Below, one piece after another: positions 15,425 to 22,660 of a stretch of 25,444 nt of DNA. This DNA comes from an uncultured Collinsella sp. (lineage in GTDB: Bacteria; Actinomycetota; Coriobacteriia; Coriobacteriales; Coriobacteriaceae). The notes under the pieces are model-generated. The model had not been told where the DNA came from, did not search any database, and saw only the letters and a list, made by a program, of their open reading frames with translations. The stretch spans positions 1 to 25,444 of the forward strand of contig CAAEUX010000025.1 of assembly GCA_900759335.1 (NCBI GenBank). Reading direction: 5' to 3'. The position numbers were made by a program, and so were the translations under genes. Each line of letters begins with the position of its first letter. Position 1 is the stretch's first letter.

Positions 15425-15967
15425 TTACCAACCCAAGAGCGAAAACGCCCCGTCGCAATAGCCAAAATGAAGCACGGCACCGTTGTCGGGTAGCTCCCCC
15501 TCGCCAGTCACATACTCAAGAAACTCCTGGCAGGCTGAGCCGTGGGAAACCGCCAGCACGCAGTCGTGCTGCGGCCTGGCCATGATGCGGGACAGCGCCG
15601 CGACCATGCGCGACTGAAGCTGCACTTCCGACTCGCCGCCAAAGGCCACCGGATAATCGCCCCAGGGCTGCGGCGGCATCTCGCGATTTGATGTGCCCTC
15701 CAGCGAGCCAAAATGCCACTCACGCAGGTCATCGAACAGCTCAATGGAACGGCCCTCGCCAACGATAAGCTCGGCCGTATGCCGCGCCCGGCCCAACGGC
15801 GAGGAATACACATGGTCAAAGGCCACGCCGCGCGCCTCAAACGCCGCGCGCGTCGCCAGCGCCTGCTCGCGCCCGCGCGCCGTAAGCGGCGAATCGTGCC
15901 AGCCCTGCAAAATGCTCTGCACATTGAGCTCAGTCTGCCCATGCCGCACCAAATACAGATCTGCCAC
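15425..15967 (-). CDS. Histidine phosphatase (phosphoglycerate-mutase-like), first of a tandem pair
   Basis: A 180-residue histidine phosphatase, paralogous to its downstream neighbour: both share LYLVRHGQT, the QGWxDSPLT segment, REWxFGxxE and LAVSHGSAxxEF. I chose a GTG start at 15967 with GGGAGG five bases upstream, because the longer open frame crosses a hairpin repeat and shows no family similarity. It is shorter than its partner at the C-terminus, ending soon after the last conserved strand. The substrate is unknown; it and its partner may have diverged to different phosphate esters. Confidence 0.88.
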   Translation of the reverse strand: MADLYLVRHGQTELNVQSILQGWHDSPLTARGREQALATRAAFEARGVAFDHVYSSPLGRARHTAELIVGEGRSIELFDDLREWHFGSLEGTSNREMPPQPWGDYPVAFGGESEVQLQSRMVAALSRIMARPQHDCVLAVSHGSACQEFLEYVTGEGELPDNGAVLHFGYCDGAFSLLGW

Positions 15968-15984
15968 ACACCCTCCCCTCGTAC

Positions 15985-16015
15985 CACCACAAAGGGGACA
16001 GGCACCTTTGTGGTG
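15985..16015 (-). terminator. Hairpin repeat family A, copy 4 (after the nitroreductase)
   Basis: 11-bp stem (15985-15995 with 16005-16015) with the same loop, GGACAGGCA, as copy 1, 35 nt after the nitroreductase stop and 17 nt before the GTG of the next gene. The minus-strand side lacks a T run, so termination here would be weaker than at the other copies. Confidence 0.6.
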
Positions 16016-16050
16016 ATTTTGCCGCCGGATTGCACCGCAACGACGCACAA

Positions 16051-16722
16051 CTACAGCAGCACGTCGGCAAGCGGACGCTTGGGTACGTGGTGCACCCGCG
16101 CCTCGTCGCGCCAATAATTGATGGAGCCGTCGGGGTTGGAATCGATCGCATCGATCACCTGTGTCTCGGCCGGAACGCCAAACGCCATGATCAGCTTGAG
16201 CTCATACTTGTCGTTATCGAGCCCCATGGCATCGATCGCGTGGGGCGTAAAGGCCTTGAACATGCAGGCTGCCACCTCGGGCGTGGCGCTGCGGGCGGCG
16301 AGCATCATCGTCTGCGCGGCAATGCCCGTGTCGACCTCGGTAATGGGAGCGGCGGGCTTGCCCGGAACGGCGCGCTCAGCAAGAATCGCGATGTAGCCGG
16401 TCGGGCGCTCGCCCTCGGCAGGACCCGACCAGTCCTTAAGCGCGCCGGCCCATGCAAGCTCGTCAAACACGCGAGCGCAGTCCTCGGAACCGCTTACCAC
16501 ATGAAAACGCAGACGCTGAGCATTGGCGCCGCAGGGAGCCAGGTGCGCCAGTTCCGCCAGCTCGAGCAAAAACTCGCGCGGCACGCGCATGGACTCGTCA
16601 AAGCGACGGCACGTACGGGCGCGGCGGACCAGCGCGTCAAACGTGTCCAGGCCGAGCTTTTCGCAACCTTGCTTTGCCATCGACTCCGCGCTAGACGGCG
16701 CCGCGGGAACTGTTTCGTTCAT
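16051..16722 (-). CDS. Nitroreductase-family flavoprotein
   Basis: A 223-residue protein of the nitroreductase family, FMN-dependent dimers that pass electrons from NAD(P)H to nitro compounds, quinones or other acceptors. FDALVRRARTCRRFDES (about 28-44) contains the Arg pair that binds the FMN phosphate, and LAPCGANAQRLRFHVV (about 61-76) is the conserved FMN-contact loop. The C-terminal half has DTGIAAQTMMLAARS, the helix over the flavin, and ends with the family's glycine-rich return FGVPAE. The start is an ATG preceded by GGGGG; an in-frame TTG four codons earlier is possible. It is divergent from the HdeD-like gene. Confidence 0.9.
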   Translation of the reverse strand: MNETVPAAPSSAESMAKQGCEKLGLDTFDALVRRARTCRRFDESMRVPREFLLELAELAHLAPCGANAQRLRFHVVSGSEDCARVFDELAWAGALKDWSGPAEGERPTGYIAILAERAVPGKPAAPITEVDTGIAAQTMMLAARSATPEVAACMFKAFTPHAIDAMGLDNDKYELKLIMAFGVPAETQVIDAIDSNPDGSINYWRDEARVHHVPKRPLADVLL

Positions 16723-16957
16723 AGGGACCCCCAATTTCGGGCAATTGTTCTTAGGAAAATCTAACCTAAAACGTAGGCAATAACGAACAGGGCTGCAATG
16801 TTCTACACCTGTTGAATAGAAAATCGCGACGTGGGGAACAACGGAAACAATTCGGGGCCTTTGGGTTACGTTTCACCCTCCCCGACCCATACGTCAGCGC
16901 CTTTAGGCGATACTGGTCGTAACGATCAAGGCTTACGCCGCACGGAAAGGAGACATT

Positions 16958-17560
16958 ATGGGCATCTTTAAGAATGATGACCAAAAATCGAGCCAGTTTG
17001 GATTTGACGAGAAAAGCATGGCAGGCAAGGCCGTCAAGGCCGTGCGCTGGATTTACGCCATCACGGGCGTCTTGGCGCTCGTCGCCGGCATCGCACTGCT
17101 GTTTGCGCCCGCCAAGTCCCTCGTCTTCTTAACGACCGTCTTGGGCTTCTACTTTGTGATCACGGCCGCGATCAGGCTGTTTACCGCTGTTTTCGAGCCA
17201 CTGCTGCCCACCGGCTGGCGCGTGACGAGCATCATCTCCAACCTACTCATTATCTTGGGCGGCGTCATAATCCTGCGCAACCAGGCCTTCTCGACCGCGA
17301 CGCTCACCACGATGGTGGTTATCGTGGCCGGCTTTGGCTGGATCGTCGAAGGTGTCATGTCCATTCTGGAGTCCGAGCTTTCGTCCAACCGTGCCCTCGC
17401 CATCCTGAGCGGCGCGCTCTCCATCATCGCCGGCATGTTCGTGTTTATCTATCCGCTGTGGTCGGCCAAGATGCTCGTCATCTTTAGCGGCGCCGCACTG
17501 CTGGTGTTTGGCGTAACGCTGATTGTTCGCGCTATTCAATTTGGCAAACTGGTGCACTAG
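16958..17560 (+). CDS. HdeD/DUF308-like membrane protein
   Basis: A 200-residue membrane protein with six hydrophobic segments between about residues 28 and 195, in the pattern of the HdeD/DUF308 family, where pairs of helices repeat three times. The N-terminal 25 residues are hydrophilic and cytoplasmic. HdeD has been linked to acid resistance in enteric bacteria, but the family's chemistry is not known. The ribosome site is AAAGGAG, spaced well before the ATG. The next gene starts on the base after this stop codon, so translation is coupled. Confidence 0.85.
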   Translation: MGIFKNDDQKSSQFGFDEKSMAGKAVKAVRWIYAITGVLALVAGIALLFAPAKSLVFLTTVLGFYFVITAAIRLFTAVFEPLLPTGWRVTSIISNLLIILGGVIILRNQAFSTATLTTMVVIVAGFGWIVEGVMSILESELSSNRALAILSGALSIIAGMFVFIYPLWSAKMLVIFSGAALLVFGVTLIVRAIQFGKLVH

Positions 17561-18043
17561 ATGCCGCGAACGCTCTTTATTGATGCAGACGCCTGCCCGG
17601 TCACGCGCGAGTCAATTGACTGCGCGCGGCGGGCGGGCGTCGCCGTCGTTATCGCCGGCAACAGCACACAGAACCTGGAACGCCACATTCGCCGCGACGA
17701 TCCGCGCGACGTCGAGCATGCGCGACGCGGATTTTGGGTCACGACGCTCGATGTGAGCGTGGGCGCCGACAGCGCCGACTTTGCCATTGTCGAACGCCTG
17801 CAGGCGGGCGACGTAGTCGTGACGCAGGACATTGGCTTGGCGAGCATGGTGCTCGGCCGCGATGCCGCCGCAATCGGTGTGCGCGGGCGCGTCTACGACA
17901 AGGCGACCATCGACATGCAACTGTTTATTCGCCACGAGGAAAAGAAGGTGCGCCGCGCCGGCGGACGCACTCGCGGACCGGCGGCATTTACCAGCGAAGA
18001 CCGCGCTCGCTTTAAGCGCAACCTCACCGAGCTGCTGCGCTAA
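17561..18043 (+). CDS. YaiI/YqxD family (DUF188) protein
   Basis: A 160-residue DUF188 protein of the PIN-like fold. FIDADACPV (6-14) is the signature with the putative metal-binding Asp pair; VVTQDIGLA and the C-terminal GGRTRGPAAFTSEDRARF are also diagnostic. A nuclease-like role is suggested by the fold, but I know of no proven activity. The start ATG directly abuts the stop of the HdeD-like gene. A hairpin with a T run follows at 18051-18085. Confidence 0.92.
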   Translation: MPRTLFIDADACPVTRESIDCARRAGVAVVIAGNSTQNLERHIRRDDPRDVEHARRGFWVTTLDVSVGADSADFAIVERLQAGDVVVTQDIGLASMVLGRDAAAIGVRGRVYDKATIDMQLFIRHEEKKVRRAGGRTRGPAAFTSEDRARFKRNLTELLR

Positions 18044-18050
18044 CCAAGGT

Positions 18051-18085
18051 AGATTTTTGGGACATGTCCGGAAATCTGCTTTTTT
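18051..18085 (+). terminator. Terminator of the HdeD-DUF188 pair
   Basis: AGATTT (18051-18056) pairs with AAATCT (18072-18077) around an inner palindrome GGACATGTCC, and TTTTTT follows at 18080-18085. The GGGACATGTCC centre links it to the other GGGAC repeats of the window. Confidence 0.7.
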
Positions 18086-18126
18086 GCTTTGGCGATTGAC
18101 ACGCATCCAACGCCCAGGTCATGGCG

Positions 18127-18176
18127 GTAGATTTTACGGCATGCCCCAGTTTTTACGGCATGCCCCAAGCATCTAC
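18127..18176. repeat. Two 17-bp direct repeats within a GTAGAT/ATCTAC dyad
   Basis: TTTTACGGCATGCCCCA occurs at 18132-18148 and again at 18151-18167 (period 19), each with a central GGCATGCC palindrome. GTAGAT (18127-18132) and ATCTAC (18171-18176) bracket them. It follows directly on the stop codon of the minus-strand permease gene and may act as its transcript end. Confidence 0.6.
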
Positions 18177-19271
18177 TTAGAGGCCGAAGGCGGATAGGAT
18201 GAGGCCCCAGCCGGCACCGATGACGTACATCATGATCAGGAACAGGACGTTTTCGCGGGCGCTGCGGTTGGTGCGGAACAGCACCAGGTAGCCCACACCG
18301 GCAGAGATGAGCGTGCCGGCGAGCATCGGGGCCAATTGCAGCGCGCCTTCCAGATATAGCTGCGTAATGACCACGCTCGCCGAGCAGTTGGGAATCAGGC
18401 CGACAAGCGCCGAACCCAAGACGGCGAGCGTCTCGTTGCCGCGCAGGAACTGCTCGATTGCGGACTCGCCGAACGACTCGAGCACGGCGACCAGAATCAG
18501 CGTCACCAGAAAAATGAATACCGAGACCTGCACGGTGTGCGAGATCGCGCTGCGGATGATCGACAGGACGGGCGCGCCCTCATGGGAGTGGGAGTGACCG
18601 TGGTCATGATGGTGTTCATGCTCGCCCTCATGACCGTGATCATGGCTGTGTCCGTGGTCGCGCTCGTGTTCATCTTCATCATCATCGCAACCGCAATGGT
18701 CGCGCTCGCACAACTCGTGGATGTGGTCGGCGCTCACGCCCGCCTCGGCCACCTCGTCGATGATGTCACCGCCAGTGTGGTCGTCGTGCGCGCAGTTCAC
18801 GTGAGCCTGGTTGGCCGCGGTTCCCAGCACGGTGCGGCGAATCGCCGCATGCGCGCGAGCGTTACGACGCAGGCCGCGAATGGCGGCGTCCACGATAAAG
18901 CCCGTGACCAGCGCGATCAGTGCCTTCGAAGCCAAAAGCATCGCCATGGTCTGCACGGGCACCTGCTCGGCGAGCAACAGCGGCAGCATCTCATCGGAGG
19001 TCGAAAGGAACACCGCCACCAACGTACCCAAGGTCACGACACGACCGGCATACAGCGTGGCCGCCATTGCCGAAAAGCCGCACTGCGGCACCATGCCCAG
19101 CAACGAGCCAACCACGGGGCCCGCGGCACCGGCACGCTTGATGGCCCCGTTAACGCGGTCGCCCGCGACGTGCTCCAGGGTCTCGAGGGCCAGATACGTC
19201 ACCAACAAAAACGGCACCAGCGAGAGCGTGTCCTTGCCGGCGTCGAGCAGAATATCAATCAACAAACCCAT
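18177..19271 (-). CDS. Ten-TM-type heavy-metal exporter (ArsP_2-like / putative manganese transporter)
   Basis: A 364-residue inner-membrane permease of the group annotated as putative 10-TM metal exporter or arsenic/manganese efflux protein. It has two homologous halves, each with a Pro-x-Cys motif in a membrane segment: VPQCGFSA (61-68) and IPNCSAS (293-299). Between them, residues 157-230 are a loop very rich in His, Asp and Glu, with Cys residues at 160, 188, 193 and 195, a likely metal-binding region. Substrate is uncertain; Mn, Zn or another divalent ion is favoured over arsenite because of this loop. The start ATG has AAAGG 12 nt upstream. Its promoter is overlaid by a dyad (19327-19349) that looks like a metal-regulator site. 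Confidence 0.8.
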   Translation of the reverse strand: MGLLIDILLDAGKDTLSLVPFLLVTYLALETLEHVAGDRVNGAIKRAGAAGPVVGSLLGMVPQCGFSAMAATLYAGRVVTLGTLVAVFLSTSDEMLPLLLAEQVPVQTMAMLLASKALIALVTGFIVDAAIRGLRRNARAHAAIRRTVLGTAANQAHVNCAHDDHTGGDIIDEVAEAGVSADHIHELCERDHCGCDDDEDEHERDHGHSHDHGHEGEHEHHHDHGHSHSHEGAPVLSIIRSAISHTVQVSVFIFLVTLILVAVLESFGESAIEQFLRGNETLAVLGSALVGLIPNCSASVVITQLYLEGALQLAPMLAGTLISAGVGYLVLFRTNRSARENVLFLIMMYVIGAGWGLILSAFGL

Positions 19272-19326
19272 GACGGATGGAACCTTTCGTGTCTTTCGGC
19301 AGCATTGTAAAAGTCCTAGCGGTCAA

Positions 19327-19361
19327 CTAGGGTATTGTAGTTATCCTAGGCGCGATGCCAA
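19327..19361 (-). promoter_or_regulatory. Permease promoter covered by a CTAGG dyad operator
   Basis: On the minus strand TTGGCA (19356-19361), 16-nt spacer, TACAAT (19334-19339). The -10 box lies inside an inverted repeat CTAGGGTA-N7-TATCCTAG (19327-19349, arms 7 of 8 matched), and another CCTAG half-site stands at 19315-19319. The TAGG/CCTA arms recall operators of DtxR/MntR-type metal repressors, but this is inference. Confidence 0.55.
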
Positions 19362-19443
19362 TAGTTGCCCATGGTAAACTATCATCTCGCCACATCTTAA
19401 TGACTCAAAGCCGCACGACGCGGCCCATCCAAGGAGCAGTTAT

Positions 19444-20412
19444 ATGAACGTTTCACAAGCACTCGAATACGAGCGCCAGCCGTTTATTCCCATGTTTATC
19501 TATGGCGATCATGGCGCCATGGAGTCCGAGCGCCAGAAGGGCGAAGAGGCCCTTAAGGTGCTCGAAACCGAGTACTTTACCGCCGAGGGCGACCCCAGCT
19601 TCGACTTTGCCACCGTGCGCGACCTGGCTGACCGCAACCGCGACCTGTGCGACCAGATTGGCGAGGCGCGCCTGCGCAACGTGACGCCCGCGACGCTTTC
19701 GCGCGGTCTGTCCGACGCCGACACCTGCGCCGCCATCGGCAAGATGCAAAAGCGCACCGCCGCGTCCGTCATGCGCGAGATCCGCGGCGACCGCGACGCG
19801 CTCGGCGTGGCGTACGCCCGCAAGCCTATCCAAGGCACAGTGCTCGGCATCGACATCGAGACCACCGGCCGTGCACCCGAGCGCGGCTACATCATCAACG
19901 TGGGCTGGGAGATCATGGAGCTCACCAGCGACGCCGTCCCGCACGACGCCGAGGCACACTACTGCGGCCTGCCCGATATCTACCGCGGCGAGGATGTGCC
20001 GCTGTCGAATATCCACCACATCACCTGGGACGACATCGACGGCAAAACGCCCTTCCGCGAGAACAAAGAGCTGCAAAAGCAGCTGCTCAAGCTTATGAAG
20101 AAGTACCCGTACATGGCACACAACGCCGCCTTTGAGGACAGCTGGTTCAAGATCCACCTGGACGGCTACGCCGAGGCACGCCGCGCCGGCAAGATCATCG
20201 TCATCGATTCGCGCCAGATCTGCCGCAGCTTGGACGCCGACGTGCGCTCGCTCCCCCGCGAGTCCGCGCCCGCCGCGCTCGAGAACTGGGCGCGCCGCCG
20301 TGGCACCCTCGCCGCCGACGCCAACGAGCAGCACCTGGGCCTCGACGACACCGACCTCATGCTCCGCACCGTCCAAGCCGAGTTCAACCTCAAGAACCTG
20401 TTTGACAAGTAG
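19444..20412 (+). CDS. DnaQ-like 3'-5' exonuclease (DEDDh)
   Basis: A 322-residue protein whose C-terminal two thirds is an RNase-T/DnaQ-type exonuclease. GIDIETTG (135-142) gives the first Asp137 and Glu139, HNAAFEDSWF (226-235) gives the next acidic residue, and HLGLDDTDLM (297-306) supplies the His and last Asp, so all four metal and catalytic positions of the DEDDh class are present. The first 125 residues are a charged, helical region of no known family, perhaps for partner binding. It probably trims DNA or RNA 3' ends. The ribosome site AAGGAG lies well placed before the ATG. A hairpin terminator follows at 20445-20484. Confidence 0.9.
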   Translation: MNVSQALEYERQPFIPMFIYGDHGAMESERQKGEEALKVLETEYFTAEGDPSFDFATVRDLADRNRDLCDQIGEARLRNVTPATLSRGLSDADTCAAIGKMQKRTAASVMREIRGDRDALGVAYARKPIQGTVLGIDIETTGRAPERGYIINVGWEIMELTSDAVPHDAEAHYCGLPDIYRGEDVPLSNIHHITWDDIDGKTPFRENKELQKQLLKLMKKYPYMAHNAAFEDSWFKIHLDGYAEARRAGKIIVIDSRQICRSLDADVRSLPRESAPAALENWARRRGTLAADANEQHLGLDDTDLMLRTVQAEFNLKNLFDK

Positions 20413-20444
20413 AAACGTCTACGACAAACTCCGGCGTAGATCAC

Positions 20445-20484
20445 GGGCGGCCTCGCAGCGGGAAACCCCGCAGCGGGGCCGCCC
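20445..20484 (+). terminator. Nested GC-rich hairpin after the exonuclease
   Basis: Outer stem GGGCGGCC (20445-20452) with 20477-20484 and inner stem GCGGG (20458-20462) with 20467-20471. The T run is lacking. A smaller TCTACG/CGTAGA hairpin precedes it. It probably marks the 3' end of the exonuclease transcript. Confidence 0.6.
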
Positions 20485-20763
20485 TACGTTCCACAAATAA
20501 ACCTGCCATCACAAATTCTGAACACTCATTGCGAACGATTTCGGCCAATTCCCGACACGTAATTCGTTGTCGGATGGTGATGCATCACTATCAAATGTGC
20601 AGCAATTGAGTATTTCTATGCTATAGCCGAGCTGCGAAAACGTTTATTTAGGGCATACCAACTCATAATTGCGTCAAGCTTTTGGACAGCATTTGGTTAG
20701 ACCTCTAAAACGGCTTTTCCACTCAGCGCCGTCAACACGGCATTAGCTGACACGATATATACC
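20485..20763. other. AT-richer gap with a palindrome and a degenerate repeat motif
   Basis: No gene is seen in this 279-bp gap, which is clearly lower in GC than most neighbours. It contains a 12-bp palindrome GTGATGCATCAC (20577-20588). ATGTGCAGCAATTGAGTATT (20595-20614) closely resembles the stem motif ATGTGCAAAATTGCGAGTAT of the tandem units downstream of the next gene. A TATATA at 20756-20761 lies only 2 nt before the next start codon. Confidence 0.5.
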
Positions 20764-21954
20764 ATGAGTATCGTATTGTCACATACCACTGCAAAAGCGG
20801 TCTACCAGGCCGCGCATTCGGTGTCTGCGAAAGGCATCGAGTCCTGTAACCCTACCGCGATTTACGAATCATGTCCCACCGTAACGCTCCTTGACGCAGC
20901 CGCAGAATGGCTCACCAAACATGATGTTTCCCTCGATGCAAATGATTGCCTCGAGGTGATGGTGTTTCATCGCAGGAATGCGCGCTATGCAATGAACTGT
21001 CAATGCCACGTGTCTTCAAAACGATTCTCGAACTCACGCTTTATAGAGCTCAAAGATGGCATCTTCATTGTTGGCGTTGAGCTTTGCGCACTTCAGGCCG
21101 CCACCTATCTTTCTTTTCGCGAACTAGTGGAGTACTACTTTGAACTGTGCGGCGCTTATTCCCTTGGAACCGACTCTTCCACCTCCTATACCGAGCGTTT
21201 CGCGCTCACCTCGACCGAGAGGTTAAAGCAGTTCTTTAATTCCATTACCAGATGCGACGGTCTGGCCCTTGCCCGAAAGGCGATCCAATGTGTGCGCGAC
21301 GGATGCCGGTCTCCTATGGAAACAGCCTTTGTCATGATGTTAACGCTGCCCAAAAGCGAAGGAGGGCTTGGTATTAAGGGAATTGAGACCGATTACGAGG
21401 TGCAGGTCACCACTGCCGCAAAGAATCTCACGAGACGCAAAAAGTTCTTTATGGATGCGTATCTAAAGAAATCTCGCACAGACATTGAATACAACGGTTT
21501 TTATCATGACGCGGAAGAAGACCGCACCATCGATGAGGAGCGCAAGAATGCACTTGCGTCCATGGGGTACGGAATCATCACCGTCAGCCGTTATTCCTTT
21601 ATGCATGCCAGCTCTTTCGTTAGGGTCATGGAAGCAATCCAGCGGAAAGAGGGCGTACGCCCCTCGCGTCTACCAAAAGACTTTCAAATCATGCAAGAGA
21701 ACCTGAGACAGTTTGTTCTCAGAAGGTTTATAAAAGAGAAAAAGCGAATTCAGAAGCAGCTTCGCCAGGATTCCAAAGAGCGTCAACGAATCGACCTCGA
21801 AAAAGCAACACTAGAAGGCATCACGCTGGATGACCCGACAATTAATGAAGTTCCGACAATCGATGACATGCAGACTGTCGAATCCGACAACCCATCATTT
21901 GCCCAAACAAGTAGCCTCACGCCCGAGGGCAAGGTCTTCGGTGCCGGAAACTAG
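20764..21954 (+). CDS. Accessory protein with predicted PD-(D/E)XK / DUF559-like nuclease domain
   Basis: A 396-residue soluble protein I cannot name. Residues 1-180 resemble the N-terminal part of AbiEi-like/DUF559 proteins of actinobacteria in layout only. CRSPMETAFVMMLTLPKSEGGLGI (split at 181-204) is the characteristic entry to a DUF559-type domain, followed by FFMDAYLKK (228-236, Asp231), DIEYNGFYHDAEED (240-253, Glu242), ERKNALASMGYGIITVS (259-275), which matches the Vsr/DUF559 core D...EYDGxxH...R...LxxxGxxVIxVT. The usual EYDG reads EYNG, so activity needs care. The last 100 residues are charged and helical. GC is lower than in the neighbours and no Shine-Dalgarno site precedes the ATG. 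Its stop codon lies in the first base pairs of the tandem repeat at 21952. Probably a transferred defence or maintenance gene. Confidence 0.6.
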   Translation: MSIVLSHTTAKAVYQAAHSVSAKGIESCNPTAIYESCPTVTLLDAAAEWLTKHDVSLDANDCLEVMVFHRRNARYAMNCQCHVSSKRFSNSRFIELKDGIFIVGVELCALQAATYLSFRELVEYYFELCGAYSLGTDSSTSYTERFALTSTERLKQFFNSITRCDGLALARKAIQCVRDGCRSPMETAFVMMLTLPKSEGGLGIKGIETDYEVQVTTAAKNLTRRKKFFMDAYLKKSRTDIEYNGFYHDAEEDRTIDEERKNALASMGYGIITVSRYSFMHASSFVRVMEAIQRKEGVRPSRLPKDFQIMQENLRQFVLRRFIKEKKRIQKQLRQDSKERQRIDLEKATLEGITLDDPTINEVPTIDDMQTVESDNPSFAQTSSLTPEGKVFGAGN

Positions 21955-22238
21955 GCCGGCTAACAAGGTGGGTACCCTAGCGATGTGCAAAATTGCGAGT
22001 ATTCAGCAGGGTCGGCCCTCCAGCACCCACAAGTTAATTCAAGTAAGAAGCAAAATCGCTATAGACGGCAACGTTTGGCAACATTTGAGGAAGAACTCAT
22101 CGGTTTAACGCTCTAAGATAACTCTTGAACTGCATTGTTTGGCCTGTAATAAGTTAACAGACCCCCTATTGTTGCAGAATACTCCAATTTTTGCACGGCG
22201 CAGGGGCACCCACCCCAGCATCGCTTATCAAAACCGCT
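21952..22238. repeat. Tandem structured unit, copy A (287 bp)
   Basis: First of two head-to-tail units. Its first 75 bp are identical to the first 75 bp of copy B; the middle is diverged, and the last part (from ACAGACCCCCTAT) is again nearly identical. Within the unit, 21967-22004 and 22177-22214 form a 38-bp imperfect inverted repeat (30 identical, 2 more as G-U), so an RNA or single strand would fold into a long hairpin with a loop of about 172 nt. No gene of credible family lies inside. Confidence 0.85.
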
Positions 22239-22526
22239 TAGGCCGGCTAACAAGGTGGGTACCCTAGCGATGTGCAAAATTGCGAGTATTCAGCAGGGTC
22301 GGCCCTCCAGCACTCACAAGTTAATCCAAATGAGAAACAAAGACGCTATCGAACGGGAACGTTAGGCAACACTTGAGGAAGACCTTGTCTGTTTACCGCC
22401 CTTGGATAACTCTTGAGCGGCTTTATTTGGCCTGAAATAGATAAACAGACCCCCTATAGTTGCAGAATACTCCAATTTTTGCACGGCGCGGGGGCACCCA
22501 CCTCGGCATCGACTATCAAAACCGCT
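22239..22526. repeat. Tandem structured unit, copy B (288 bp)
   Basis: Second unit, with the same arms at 22254-22291 and 22465-22502. The diverged middle keeps matching islands such as TTGAGGAAGA, GATAACTCTTGA and TTTGGCCTG. It ends at ACCGCT, after which CAGTCCGG may be the remnant of a third start. Nothing else is seen before the metal-operon promoter. Confidence 0.85.
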
Positions 22527-22586
22527 CAGTCCGGGATCTCGTCCACTATTCCCCATCATTTTGTGCGACGAATTATCTAAACGTTA

Positions 22587-22614
22587 TTGACATATGAACA
22601 TACGCTCATATAAT
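22587..22614 (+). promoter_or_regulatory. Promoter of the zinc-efflux module
   Basis: TTGACA (22587-22592), 16-nt spacer, TATAAT (22609-22614): both boxes are perfect consensus. Such a strong promoter fits a gene held down by a repressor; the spacer is filled by operator O1. Confidence 0.92.
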
Positions 22615-22647
22615 CGGAAGTAAGTTATTTGAGCGTATGTTCATATG
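22592..22647. promoter_or_regulatory. ArsR/SmtB operators O1 and O2
   Basis: O1, ATATGAACATACGCTCATAT (22592-22611), is a dyad of the ArsR/SmtB type and overlaps the -10 box. O2 (22630-22647) is its exact reverse complement over 18 bp (22591-22608), placed just upstream of the arsR-like start codon. Two inverted copies flank the transcription start, so a bound repressor would block RNA polymerase. Confidence 0.85.
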
Positions 22648-22660
22648 AAAGGATATTGCA

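Noticed and set aside
21830..22108. Plus-strand frame crossing the nuclease stop into the repeat
   Set aside because: Shadow of the gene end continuing by chance into non-coding repeat; not kept in copy B.
21952..22526. CRISPR array
   Set aside because: There are only two units of 287 and 288 bp with internal inverted repeats; no short regular repeats with unique spacers and no cas genes.
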